Below the pieces are notes generated by a model. The model was not told the origin of the DNA. It ran no database searches and worked only from the letters and a program-made list of their open reading frames with translations. The position numbers and the translations under genes are program-made. Shown here piece after piece: positions 12,169 to 25,332 of a stretch of DNA of 64,000 nt. Position 1 is the first letter of the stretch. The number at the start of each line of letters is the position of its first letter. The stretch comes from Paragonimus westermani (Eukaryota > Platyhelminthes > Trematoda > Plagiorchiida > Troglotrematidae), in assembly GCA_008508345.1 (NCBI GenBank), contig QNGE01000953.1, positions 1 to 64,000 on the forward strand, given 5' to 3'.

Positions 12169-15100
12169 CTGGGAATTGGAATCACCCTGGGCGAAACTGA
12201 AACGTATGGGACAAGTGCACCAACAATTTTTCAGGCTTAGTTCGATTATCAGCCAGACCACACTGCACAAGTCAGTTTTCTTTTGCTCACTTATAATCTT
12301 TTTGTGTTGCTTGGCTGATCAAGCAGTGTCCTATCATAGTCGAAAACTGGGATGATTTAGGACTCCAGCAAACAGTCTTGCTCAAACTAATCCACCCTAG
12401 ATTTCTATCTCAAAAATTCTAACAAACGTGAACAGCGCAATAGCTGAGTGCCGACAGCTTGTTTTGTTTGACAGCGATGCAAGCATATCTAACCATTTCA
12501 GGTTCCTCGAGGAACCGTGATAAACTAAGCTATACATGATCATACATCACATATGGACAAGTTTGTTTCCTAGATTATAACTAGCCCATGCCAATATGTA
12601 TTACTAGGTAGCTAGACGGCATAGCTATAACGCGCCTTCAACAAATTACAATGCTGAAAGATATGTGATTGTTAAGTTATTAACGGTTCTGTTTTGTCGG
12701 GTGCGTAGTAGTTTTAGTCCTGGTAAATTCAGGATGAAATACTTATCGGCTGAATCGGTCTCACACCGCAGCCTCATGTGCTGTTAACAGGCAGTAAACT
12801 AAGCATACGTTGAACGTATTCTTTTAATATAGCCAAGGGTGGTATCGGTGTATTTTGGAACAGTGATTAGACCAGATCAAGTAACCATGGTTTAGCTGGG
12901 ATCTTTGGACCACAAAAACCTTAATACCAAGTTCAACATTATTCCGACTGCTATGTTGTCTCTACGGACGTTTGGGATGCCACAGATCAGGTAGACCAGG
13001 TAACATTTCACTCCATGCCAACATATGCTCCTGGTTGGTGCAGTGTACCGGTGAATTAATAGTTAAAAATCGATTAGATCTAACAGATCATTGAGCTCTG
13101 TGTTGTTTCGCCTTGCAGTTGGTCTCCTCAGACACACTCATCTTCACAGTCAGTACACCTGGCACCCATATCTCAGTGGCATAGTTCAGCCGTTTTGCAC
13201 ACAGACTCGCTGACCAAAATTAAAAGTGAAAAGTGCGTTTGTTTCGCGGAGTTGAAAGGGGATATTCTCTGTCGTTTCTCCTCTTCCCTAATCGCATAGA
13301 ATTTTGTGGATGTCCTTCTAAGTTTTAGCTCAGCCATGTTGGGTATTTAGGACGGGAAACAAATCACGCTACTTCGGAGTTTGTCTCAACTGGAGGGGTC
13401 GAGCATACAGTTCGTTGCTTTACGCGGATGGCCGCTGTTTTTACCAGTACAACCAAGACACTACTCAAATTCAACCAACTACTAATAACTTCATGTGGCC
13501 ACTTGTTACCCAAGTCCGTTCACTTTTTACACCGTTGGCTACCTCATGGAACGACGGTGCCGTCTTTTGATAAACACGTTTTGTAATATCCATTCACAGG
13601 GCTTCCAGAATATGCCCAGATGAAACTACTCCACGACAACCCTACACTGAGCCATGTTAAAGTTTGCACTTTAGCATGCCATTCTTCAGCCCTTTTCATT
13701 CGATTCTTATCACGATATGCAATGGAATGTGGCAGCAGAAATGTGGTTTATGTACATCTCCACAATATGTTCGAAATTTTCAGAAAACTTCTAAAAAGGA
13801 CTTGTCTACCTTATTTAACATTCTTCACAATTGCTACTGATCCGTAGGTGTCTGAAACGCTTCAGTGTCGCTGGCATATATTTGGGAATGAATTGCGCTT
13901 CAGTGAAAAATCTGACCATCTGCTATCACTGACTACTTTGAGGGCATATTCACAGTAACAGATATGAATGGCCTAGCTATGCTAGACGACAAGCAAAATT
14001 CCATTCGAACTTTTGTCACGCTCTTACTAGGCGACCTTGTTAGTTATTGCGTTAGTGACCCATACCTTGGTAATACAGAATTTTTGTGTACGCTCCGAGT
14101 CACATTTGGTTGTGGGTGTTAGTTTAATTGTCCGACCGCTTCGAGAAGAGACAGAATCCATTCTACTTACTCCACTCCATGACCGCATGGCTAAGATTTC
14201 TATTCAAAATGAAGTTACTCTCGACTGACTATAATAAGAGGGAACCTTGAAATAGGTTGATTGAAAGGTCTTTGCGAATGCGAAACGGTTAAATTCAAAT
14301 CAACCATAGTCCCTTGATGCTTAGCATCCGTATGTCCGAAAAATTTCCGTTGCTATTTTGTACGTCACATGAGCAAGCAGAGTGGTATTCAAACCGGATT
14401 ACGTCCCGATATAAGCATTTCATGGCACGGGTGTGTAACCACTGCCTCATGGGTTGGGCTAATCACTCTCTCGGCTCCGTTGACCAGATTAAAAACCCCA
14501 CGGACTTAATTATTAGTAGATCTTTATAGATATGAGAATGACGTCTAAGTTGAAGGCTGTCAAGCGACAAAAACTTTGTTACAGTGTTCTGTTACATTGC
14601 CAACAGCGTGATCAACCTCCGCGTAAATTTTGTCAAGATGATTGGAAAACACATTTTCCACCTGCCGGGTAAGCCTGTCGCAGCGGAGTTCTAACTCCAC
14701 CAGAATTGCCTTTCCAGTTTTGACATAACAATTCCTTTCTGTTTGTGAATTTTTATCCATAACAGGTATAGCCAGTTTGACCACAAATATGTGCCCTTAG
14801 CTTAAATTTATCTAAGTATGAACAGAAGTGTGAACAGTTAATAATTCTGGGCTGGGTGTATTCCAGTTTTACTTAAAATTGGCTACCTAGTGTCTTTGTT
14901 ACATCAGGGACTGCCAAGCAAATCTAGGACAAGAATTCTTAATAAAAATGTTTTTGGAAGTTAATCCATGACCAACCGTGTTTCGAATGGATTCTGTCGA
15001 TATATCATTGATCAGAACACCAGTGTGTTATGTTTAACTTTAACTTCTAACATATCAGCTTGTAAATACTCTGAGAGTAAGTGAAACATCAAACAGTTAT

Positions 15101-16409
15101 GATAACAAAAAACAGGGCCGAAACGGCAGTCACGGTGGATTCAGGTTTGTTGACACCAAAACATTCTATTTATCACTAACGTAATTGTCAGTCAAACGTC
15201 TTACGTTTCCCGATATGCCAAGGATTCAGTCTCTAAATACATGTGGGGAGACCGGACCTGATTAAACGAAAAGAGACAGTATTTTAGTCTGAAAAAGTAT
15301 TTCGGTATTCAATAGGTTCCGTGATATGTTATATAGGGACAAGAGTCACCTTCAAGCACTGGCCAACTAAATTTCGTACACCGTCAATTAGGAACGGAAA
15401 TTACCAAACACTTGCATGTTACAGAGTATACTGTAAATTGGTCGTGTTGTTATATTCTCATACAGCGGAACACCGTTATTAAGAAGGATTAACCTTTTTC
15501 TGAATCAGTTACATTCAGCTCAGAAAATGCACAATTTATACTGTTGTCACTGCCATAATATATGCAAAATTATTTGAATACATTTTTAGTTGTATTGCCG
15601 TTTGCAGTTTGATAAATTTTGACATTCCTCAAAAAACATTGCAAAAATACAAAAAAATGGCTTGACCACACACCACGTGATGTCAGTGCAGTGATTTAAC
15701 CTGATCTGTAATATTTTTATTTAGTGTCATCTGCAGAACTCCAGGTAAATATTTATTCACGGTAATTTCCACATCATCTTGTTTTTATATACACTGGTAT
15801 TTTGTGACATATCTACCGACTGTTTCATCAGCAGTTATCAGTCGGAGATCCTGAATGAAGGCTTACGGACCTGAATTCTGATAAATTCACGAATCCTTCT
15901 CGTGAATGGTTTGCGTGATCACTTGTGTATCTACCGTTTACTACAATACTTGCACGCTTGCTAAATTGTCGGGAAATATCATCTAATTTTTCTTAAACGC
16001 ATTTAAGACTTGACTGATTTGAACTTAAGATGGCTGTGTATGTCAGTTATGCCTATTAATCATAACTATATTGTTCGATTACCTTTCTTGTCAACTCGAA
16101 ACCGGATATCTAACCTGCTTTTTCGCGTGATGATTAATTGGTCTCGTTAAAAATGTGTTTGCGCCCAAACGTCATTTGCAACACTTGGCCTTGAAATTAC
16201 CCGTATGCTAGGGCGAAATATTTGTTTGAATATTGAAACACGCCTCATTTTGGAAGTCCACCCTGAACCGATAATGCGAAAATTATTTGAGAATAAAAAA
16301 CTGGCCAGTAATCAGTGACGACATCAATGTGTAAGGACAAACTTTCAGTTCAACTATAGTGAGCAAAAGTTGATTAAGGTCCATGGTCTAAACACTAATG
16401 CAAACCTAC
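12169..16409. other. Intron (4.2 kb), no recognisable feature
   Basis: Joins Y-G-P across exons 16410 and 12168. A minus ORF at 14560-14784 is open (KIYAEVDHAVGNVTEHC) but has no recognisable domain and no consistent splice sites. Confidence 0.55.
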
Positions 16410-16587
16410 ATGGATAAATGAGGTCCACAAGACGAACGGCTGGAGATCCAACAGCATTGTCCATGTAACACTGGTAGCGGCCAACATCACTGGGACCAAG
16501 GTCGTAGATAGTCAGCGAACTGACTAGGATGCCCGGAGTTGGACTCCAACATTTGGCAAAATATTTGAAACCCTTGTGCCATTTGCC
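16410..16587 (-). CDS. Exon: second half of an Ig domain
   Basis: The exon is 178 bases, phase 0 in and phase 1 out. It ends with a very clear E-F-G segment: ILVSSLTIYDLGPSDVGRYQ, then C-Y-M-D-N-A-V-G-S-P and VRLVDLIYP. D-V-G-R-Y-Q-C is the Ig D-x-G-x-Y-x-C signature. The donor is TATCCATgtaggt; its T joins AT of exon 12168 to give Y-G-P. The acceptor is less certain: the AG at 16589-16588 (ccaaacag before GGCAAATGG) is the in-phase choice with exon 25076, but the tract before it is weak. An upstream ttttttag at about 16633 is stronger but would not match phase. The 3' half is secure, the 5' boundary tentative. Confidence 0.78.
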
Positions 16588-16880
16588 CTGTTTGGCATGC
16601 AATCGGAGAGTGCTGACCAAGTTAAATGCACTAAAAAACTAGCTTGCACTGAGTTCTGAACAAAGTTCAGTCTGAAAACATACTCGCATTTTCGACTAGG
16701 TATAAACGAATATACCATCTTTTTCAAAACTTTTTACGGAACTTACCTGATCAGGCTTGAATGAATTCTGTTACCGACAAAAACGAGCAAGCATACCTCC
16801 AGGCATGTGTGCATATTTGCAATAGTATGTATGCGTGTATACGGGATAACATAGCAAAGACGTCTGTATATAAAGACAAC

Positions 16881-16921
16881 ACTCCTGAGGAAGGCCATCC
16901 AAGGTGGTTGAAACGTAGAGT
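16881..16921 (+). ncRNA. Candidate PLE-type minimal hammerhead ribozyme
   Basis: In order: ACTC (stem I, 16881-16884), CTGAGGA (16885-16891, fitting the CUGANGA core), a stem-II segment 16892-16909 that folds with a bulge, GAA (16910-16912), the palindrome ACGT as stem III (16913-16916), A as the cleavage-site base (16917), and GAGT (16918-16921) complementary to ACTC. Minimal hammerheads with a palindromic ACGU stem III are described from Penelope-like elements, where they are thought to act as dimers. The core matches; activity is inference, and stem II is imperfect. Confidence 0.55.
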
Positions 16922-16975
16922 ATTACAACTTGCTTGTAAAGTTGTGTTATTCCCAGTCTGTTTATCAACAAATAT
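16881..16975 (+). repeat. Dispersed repeat R1 (hammerhead/PLE-associated), copy 1
   Basis: Shares about 90 bases with the copies at 33428-33516 (inverted), 33525-33594 and 60560-60640, including GGTGGTTGAAACGTAGAG, TATTACAACTTGCT and GTTGTGTTATTC. This copy retains the complete hammerhead core at its 5' end. It lies on the strand opposite to the host gene. Confidence 0.75.
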
Positions 16976-19682
16976 TCATCTACTTAAATGCACATGCAGG
17001 GGTTCGATTACGCGAGGCTGCGTTCACAAAAAACGTACATGATTACGACTACATGTACAGACGTACATGAGTATGGGAAAATTGCAATTCGTTAGCAGTT
17101 TTGAGTGTGCCATGCTGCCGTGAGAACCGTCCTGTGGCATTTTGTAAAAACCTCCAGAAACAACAAACCTAATGCCAGCAGCCTCGTTTTTAATAAATAT
17201 GAATGAATTGGCAGCTATACGTTTAGGAAAAACGGATATTTATTCATTTTGGCTTTGTGAACCTGGTTGAACATGATGCTTACTGCAGTTAAATGGGGAA
17301 TATTTTCGGCATAGGGCCATTATATTATAATGAATTATGCAGACAGTGTTTGTGCGGTTGCTTCTGGGAGGTATGCAGCCTGACCGGTAGATTAAAAGCC
17401 ACATGTGTACTGATGTACACGCCAACAGTATCCCATAGAGACCTGACGCTTCGTACAGAACATTAACCTGCCTTAACTTTATTGACAGGTTGAAGTATGA
17501 CAAACAACTAAAGAGATTGAAAGTGATGAGTGCACATTTTTCTGGTCACTGAGGTGACGGAGATTTTCAGACTGCAGAAGAGAATTGACTTATTTCAACT
17601 TTTTGAGTCATGTTCAGATTGTTTTTGTTGTTGTTAACATTGTTGGTCAGTTGGAACACAATAGACTTGTGAGTAATATTATGAAGTCACTTTGATGCAG
17701 ACTTGTATATAGACATTTTGTTGACATTAATGCGATCACTGCGAAGTACAACCGTGATAAACCATAAGGTACTATATACCGCGTAAGAACGATTGCAACA
17801 GTAGAACACTAGGACAGCAAACAGTGCGATAAAAACGTATGAAGCACCAAATATGATGGTTGCAACAATAATTGCGTGGATGAAGTGTGTGCAATGGAAA
17901 TAGAACACACGTCAGTGATATCAGACATGCGATTTTTGGGATGGACTTGATACATTTGATAGCAGGAAGTATGTACGTGCGGACAGTTATCATATGGCTC
18001 GACCCCATTTCTTTCAACCGATTATTAACAACCAACGTTCTATCCACAGGATGCTATGCCATGGGATTATATTTCCTATTTGGAAGATGTTACTTTCGTT
18101 CACCCACCTCCTGTAAAAAATCATCTGTTATAGAGTATGCTGGTGCTCGTCTATTATTGACGAGTAAAATCGATGAAAGATTGACTTTTGAAATAAAGTA
18201 GACCTTCATTTATTACATGGAATTCACCGCATTCGAAGTGATTTGAAACGTCTCTGATGACAGTGCATATCATGATAAACAGGATACAAATGACGTGTGT
18301 AGACTAAAACTTAGCCCTTATCTTCTAACATTACGGTCACAAGCAGTGGCCGAATTTTGTTGATCAACGGTTTTTATATGTCGGCAGTTCCAACCTATAT
18401 TTAACATAAGATCATAGACACACAATAATCAGCACGAGGATCGACATTGCGAATGTGAACATTTGTTTGCTTGTTTTCCGATAACTTGAACGTTTATTGA
18501 GTTATTGTCTAAAATCTTATAAATGCTATAAAACGCGCTCAACTTCACCTGTTCTTTTTGACTATCTGTACTGGAGTGGACATAAATTTGTCTTAATGTA
18601 TGTGTGTGTATGCATCTATGTCAGAACCTCTCAACATCAATTTTGACTTTTCATTTCACCCAGCTACCCACAAATAGGTCGATGACTATCTCCACATCTC
18701 TAGTATAGCCGTGTCTGGGCAAGTACGGGAATGACTGTGTATTCGGGTTGTAACCATTTCACACGTTATCGTGAACTTAAACACAATGTCGATAGACCGA
18801 AATTAGTCAAGTTACTCTTTACTGACTGGCCGGATATTCGAAGTCGTGCTGATTGAAACGGAGTTCATGTAGTTTGAAGTACTTAACTCAGTCCGACAAT
18901 CACGTGTGAACGGGCATGGTTTGCTGTAAAAAACAGCCAACATATCTGCCGAGGCAACGAAAGTGCAAACCAATGTTGACTACCTTCACTTCGTTCAAAT
19001 GTTTAAGTTAAAATTATCGGTTGTTGAAAACATAACAGGAAAAATCATATAGCTGCTCAACGATGTGATTTCCTTGTCAATACTACTCTCGTGAACCTAC
19101 GATTATGCATCATCGACAGTAACTCAACTGTGTACACGATATCTTCTAATAATTCCCTGTTAAGTGCTTTTCGGCCAAATTTAAGCATGCGTATAGCTGG
19201 TAAAATGCGAGCAACAATCAGGTCTGTCGTAGTTCATGTACGACAGTACTTGCAAGGAAATATCTAAATAAGTAATAATTTTATACAGTGGGTTGGTCAG
19301 GATACACCACCTAGACTGCCAGAAGTGAGAGGATTGCGATTCTGTAGGCGGGGCTATCCAAGTCCCATGGTATACACTTGGGTGACCAAGAATTGTAAGG
19401 CATTTGGATACTGGTACACACTGGAGGAGCAGACAGATTATGCAAACCACTTCGGAAAAATCCACTTGTATATCAATTAACTTAGCAGTTTTTTCTGACT
19501 GAGCACCACTCAACTTCAGTTGTTGCTTTCACACTAACAAGAACCCGTCAGCCAGCTTACTTTGAGAAAAAACGCCAGACGCGTGTTTTTGTCCTGTTAT
19601 GGCTTGCCAGCACAGTACATCCAAGCCATGGCAAAAGTGCGTGAGCATTCAGATGTGATGATTCATGGGCGGATCATGTGAG

Positions 19683-19830
19683 ACCAGTGACACAGTGGTC
19701 AGCATGGTTTTCTTGTGAAGATCTGGCACGGGTTCGAACCCCGGATAAAGAAGGACACAATATTGACGACTTCTGAAGATTTTTGACTTCAACTATAACT
19801 TCTTTTCGAACGAAGCTGGACGAAGTGTCC
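19683..19830 (+). mobile_element. tRNA-derived SINE-like element, decayed copy
   Basis: A Pol III A-box-like TGACACAGTGG is at 19688-19698 and a near-perfect B box GGTTCGAACCC at 19731-19741. After the B box, CACAATATTGACGACTTCTG (19756-19775) and CGAACGAAGCTGG align with the hammerhead region and tail of the copy at 27541. Spacing and order match that copy. The ribozyme core is lost: TTGACGA survives, but the GAAAC segment is not preserved. A B box alone could suggest a tRNA gene, but no cloverleaf was found. Confidence 0.65.
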
Positions 19831-22800
19831 ACTTGAAGTAAAAAGCTGCGGGTATATGGGTGTTGTTTGTGTTACTTCCGCCGAATACATGGCTACTCAT
19901 TATCAATCAACTTCCAAGTGTTATATTGGTTTAGCAAGTGTTTCTCGCGGCCTATGTACCCCAGTCTCTGGACGGAGGAGCAATCGGTAATAACTTATTT
20001 GACAAAAAGTACACCAAAATAACGATACTGTCCACCAAAAACTTACATAACTGCAAACAACGGTTATACATGAGTCAGTGAACTCTTGGCCAATGTTAAA
20101 TGTTTGCTAAATTCAGGAGTATTTTTACAGCCAAATTTCGAAAACGTGATATATTTCAAAAAACAAGGTGCCAATTATATCAAGGTGGGCAGTGAAACTT
20201 GAACAACATATCTTCAGGATTCTCACATAAACCTAATTATCCACCTTTAAAAGTACATTTGAACAGTATTAGCTGATGGGAGTTCAGGAGACTCATTGGT
20301 GAATCATGCGTGTTGGTGTGAAGTGTGTGATCTTTAAAGCATTACTTATTTTGAGAGTATTTCTGTTGAACCATCTACAACACAAGTTCGAGACCATTTT
20401 GCATGACACCTGTCAACTAGATTCCACTGCCGCTCATTGATATTGAGTGCATTTTGAGGTTTTGGTTGAATGACGTGCAGCAAACAACAGTTAGCTAACA
20501 TTCACAGCATACCCATGCAGCTTTCAAGTTTAGCCGTTATTAGTGCTCTTGTTGCTGGACATGGAATACTATCCGTTACTGGTGAATGATTTTACTGGAA
20601 GGGGAACGCAACGCGTCAATTTGGCCACAGCGTCACGTTGTGTTAGAACCAACCACCGTCGCAAGACGCTTGATGGTTGCTATCAAATTGAGTTTGACTG
20701 GACCTTCAACATGTCATGCTTACTTTAGGCAGCCATGACCAAAGGCGTATTTGGTTCCCGAAGACTACAGCTACGGTTCTTCTCTGTGCACGTCTTTGTA
20801 CACAATGGGATCTTTCTCTTGAAAGGAGTTACCTTGGTGACTCACTTGGTCACTTTTAAACTTGAATCAGATTGTCCATTAAGTCGTGTGTCACTTAGTT
20901 TGGGACTGCTGAGTATACATGAGAATATGCAGCTGGATTATTTGCGTGTGTACAGTGTAAAGAGACTTTTTATGCTACAGCATTCAAGAAGTTCTATTGA
21001 GAATCGTGTTTTGTATTCTGTTGAAATAATTACATATATAATCGTATTGTAATCTAAGCCTACAGAACAAAATGCTCGAATCTATGTGTTGTTATGTGAA
21101 TAAACAAAATTCAAGTTCTGCAGAATGTATAAAGATTGTGATGAACAAAGCACAATCAATTTCACGAGTACAACAACCTACTGAGTTTGGTACGCATTTT
21201 GATGGTTCAGCGCTAACCTGCAACAGTTATATTAACAGATGCAGTAACTTGTTTCAGGACTGATAGAGGGGGTTAACTACGTTCTTCTTGGAGACTAACG
21301 AGACAAAATATCTGTAACAAATACTGAAATTCCATCGTCCTTGTGAGACTGATTTTCCAAGCTACTTGTTACTTAAATATTTCCTCGGTACTGACTGAAT
21401 TTCATTTGGATATTGCAGTTAATTTTTATCAAAAAGGCCTATTAGAAGTACCTCATTTATCGAAGCCATTCTCTCCGCTTAATTTACTTCATTCGTTCCT
21501 GTCATCATCACTCCAGTGTTGATTGAGTATAAACCTTCAAATGAATTTTATTCAGTAGTATTAACTGTAGAGGTTGGTAGAGGAATGAAGGTTATCTCTT
21601 TAAGGATACAATAAATTATCCTCTGAGAAGTCACGTGAATCATTAGACAGAAAAGTACAGTGACCGATCTAAGCGGTAAGCACACAGGAAACATGCTCAT
21701 ATACATTCTGTTTAAAAATACTTTAATTATGATTGTTATGACGGCTGCAATCTTCTCCCAAATTGTAAATGTACAATCATGAAATAATGCGAATTAGTTA
21801 GGGTGCAAATTGCCTTTGAAATAGAAGATTCTCCGGTTTTAATTCATTAATTAATCAACAGTGGCAACGCGTGAACTACAATGCAGGAAAAGAGAAGTTG
21901 GCTGATTAGTTAAATTGACTTTTTCCCTGTCCATATAGGCGATTAACATGCTTGAAGTGTAAGGTTCCCTAGGGACTTGCCGCTTGTCCTAATGAACAAT
22001 TGAAGACATCCATTTGGATCACTGTCATGTCATTCATAGCCCACATATAGGTGCAGCATAGAACAGTTTCTTATAATCTAGCATTACTTCGGTCAACTTG
22101 TTAGAGAGATTAAAGATCCAATTTCCAAACCACGTGTGGAATTCTCTGAAAGTATGCACTTCGCCCAAAATCTGACACCACTGACCTACATTTGTGACTT
22201 CCTAACGCGAATGAAGTAAAATCCCATCTGTGAAAAGTTGTTTGTGAGTTTACTAAAACACTGGTTCCAAAGTTAATTGAAAAAAGAACGACATGATATG
22301 GAATTCTTAGTGAGCGTTCGCAAATTAAAGTTAATTTTAGTTCTGATATCTGAACTCTGTTTAATTTTGCTGTCGCCATCACGTGATTATACCTATCTGG
22401 AGATATATTAGGTGAAATAATTATTTGCCCACTGTTCTTTGTTCTTGTTGCTGCATTGTGCGTATTCAACACATTGAGGGTAACCAAGGGGCCGAGAAGT
22501 GTTAAGATAGAACGAACGCCTGAATTTTGCTAATCCTATGACAGATTTGGAGGAAGCGAATAAATTTACTAATGTACTCTTCTGACATAACAAATATAAG
22601 AAAAACAATATATGACGGCGTCTTTGCAATTTGGTTCAGCAGCGTCTCAACTACTGTCCTTCTGTTTTGCGTAGTATTGCGGTATACGCCTGAGGTTAAT
22701 GCTATTCCCCTCTCTACTTATGGGAGTTATCTGTTTCACTAAAACCGTGTTCCAGGTTCTTAGCCAGCCTAATCCGTTAGACACGACATGGAAGTACCTC

Positions 22801-25075
22801 CACTTCAAAAATCTGTCTGTTGTACTTTTTAACGCATTTGGACAGGACAAAAACCGGTTACAGTTTGCTGATGTTCGGATAAAATCTGAAGTCTATCGTC
22901 ACTGTACTAGTTAGCAATCGCCTTGAATTTGACCTCAACACGATTCGGCATTCGAATTATTTCGTATGTCCATTTCATCCACGAAGAGCTAGTGTAAACC
23001 CGGATGGTGCCATAATCGCGAGGATCATAGCATTTCATCAGCTTAATGCCTTCTTGTATGACTGTTGAATGGTGTATGAGATGAGTAACCAAACGGGTAT
23101 GTTTACGGGCTAGTTGTGAGGCGTAATCATCCGTCTCCCCTTTAAGACTACCACAGAGACTAGAGAGTAGCACACACGTGATTGACTGCAATATGTGTTG
23201 TTTTCTGCTAGTTTTTAACTTTCAGTGTCTGCCTCAGCTATGCGATTACATATGTGAGGAAGACAATTGGACTCACATTTCCCAGTAACCATATTCACTT
23301 TACGTTTGTGTTTGATTACACACTCCGGCTGTTTCAAAAAATACGGTGGCTTTGCTTTTATTCAAACCGAAATGTGAAGTGAGCACACCTCCCAGTTGAA
23401 TCCAACCGGGTATTTTAATTCGTGTATCAACATATTCAAAAACATTTTGCCAACGTTTGTTAAAGATGGAGTGAAGTTAACCTCGCACCATACGGAGACA
23501 GACATTGAAATTGAACTCTCCAAGCTGCAACCATAACTGAAGACCAACTAGTACCTCTTCGCGATTCTTTCACTACTAACCAATTTTCATCTCACTTTGA
23601 AAAATAGTATCAAGCTCACGATTTTGATTAATGTGTTGACGAACAATAGGAAGCAAGTTCGTGGCTACCACTGTAGGTTCCTTATTGAATTGCTGATGGG
23701 CTACCAAAATTAATATTTTTATCAGTTGCTAGCATGCTTGTTTTCTTGATTAACTGGGTTCATCATTTCTATTTGGTGTCTGTGGACACACATGATTTCT
23801 CTCTGTCAAGTGAGTGTTCAGCAGCTTCGTTCAGTACTAAATCACACGCGTACACCCTGTCTTACTTAGGCGTCTAAGTGTTTGCCTTGTTATTTCAGAA
23901 TGATCTGCTTCCTCACTATGCATCTATCGGCGTTTCCAATCAAAAAGAGAGATTTTTCTTGAATGGAGAGTAGTGTCCACAGTTTCGGATGGTTGCGAAT
24001 TAGTTATGTCTCAGACTGAATCGGGAGTATCTATATAAAGTAACGTAGGTTCTAGTCTATAGGAAAAATCAGATGTATTTCACCGGTCAAGATACACAAA
24101 CTGTCGAAATTTCCCTGCAGCATATACACCATCGAACTTTGACTGCAAACTACTTGAACGTTCACTGGGTGACTATTTTGATTGCTCACACAAGGGAATT
24201 TGAGTTCAAAACTTGCAGTGGCTTTACAATGCTTACGGAAGAAATACACCAAAACTGTGTGATGAACCCAGATAGCAACCGTGTGCTGACCAACTTGATA
24301 CCTGTGATTACTGAGTGATAGATAATCTGTTGCACTGCAAATGTTCAGAATTTAGTAGCCAAAATTTGTTTCAAACAGACTAGCAGTTTCATGACAGTTG
24401 TGGATGTTGACATTTACATCCGATCACAGACTCCACTAATTATAAAAGAGAGAAAAATACTAAAAACTAGCTGGTCCTTAGGTGAACGTTTCTGGAGCTT
24501 CATTCATATGAATGGACAAACCTGACCAAAACCAGCGGTCTAAAACTGCCAATTTTCGATGACACGTTAATATACTTGTTATCTTAAAACTACCCTCACT
24601 ACACACTTTGGTCATCTGAATGGATTAGGTGTAGAATTATCATACAGGGTGTGATTTAAATTAGCGGAAGACACGCCGTGGCTATCATGGTGCTCGAACA
24701 GGACAAATACCTGTACTTGACTTCAAGAGGTAGATCGTTCAAGGAGTTGCTATCTCCTATCCAAGCTCACAAGCAACAACCTGGATTAACTGCACTGGAC
24801 GTCGCATTATAAGTGTAACTATCCTGACGAACGTGTATCCTTTGAATTACTATTTTTGGATTGGCATCAGATACAGAAGGTGGATGGGTTACAACCGGTA
24901 GCTGCAGACAGATTGTTCACAGAAATCGAAGTGGCTAACTATCTAGAAATGGGTAACTGCAAAATCACGCGAAGAAACAGCTTGACTTGAGGATAACAGT
25001 AAGCTTCATGATTTAAACAGAAGCAACAACTTTGAAGGGATGTGGATTACAGTTGCGTTTTTGATAGGAACTAAC

Positions 25076-25332
25076 CTTGTTGCAACGAATACCACTGATA
25101 GAATCCGCCTGTGACTCTTCCATTTCGGATTTCCGGTTCTTGTCTCCTTGGGGTTTCGATTGTTGATAGAAATGCCCGATAGACTCAAGACCAGAAAATG
25201 AATGAGACAATCTCCTCCAGCGTACAGCATTTTCAGTCGGCGTAGGGTTTGCTCGTGCTCGACATTCTAACTGGGCCACTTGACCACTTGCAGTTATGTT
25301 GATAGTTGAGTCGCCAATAAGCTGTGGGCCGT
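25076..25332 (-). CDS. Exon: first half of an Ig domain with a long loop
   Basis: The exon is 257 bases, phase 1 in and phase 0 out. The acceptor is ataatctttgatag and the donor AACAAGgttagt. The peptide starts G-P-Q-L-I-G-D, then INITASGQVAQLECRARANP (B-strand Cys) and AVRWRRLSHSF (core Trp). An unusually long charged C-D segment follows (QQSKPQGDKNRKSEMEES), ending G-I-R-C-N-K. The next exon supplies strands E-G. The first residue, Tyr, is formed with the T of exon 34221. The insertion after the Trp is much longer than in a standard I-set domain and contains an extra Cys. Confidence 0.88.

Larger units (their letters stand above)
16588..25075. other. Intron (8.5 kb) with repeat insertions
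   Basis: Contains the hammerhead-type repeat at 16881-16975 and a SINE-like element at 19683-19830. The rest is AT-rich with short ORFs. The minus ORF at 22907-23191 (IRVYTSSSWMKWTYEIIRMP) reads like protein but was not identified. Confidence 0.6.

Noticed and set aside
11754..12270. Overlapping plus and minus ORFs taken as independent small genes
   Set aside because: They are different frames of the single Ig exon 11874-12168.
16524..16640. Alternative frame of exon 16410-16587 with WSALSDCMPNRANGTRV, suggesting a frameshift in this exon too
   Set aside because: The frame ending in GRYQC enters in phase 0 from exon 25076 through the acceptor at 16588, so no frameshift is needed. The other frame hits a stop before the E strand.
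19683..19760. A tRNA gene, because of the near-perfect B box
   Set aside because: No acceptor stem or anticodon arm could be built, and the sequence aligns with the SINE copy at 27541.
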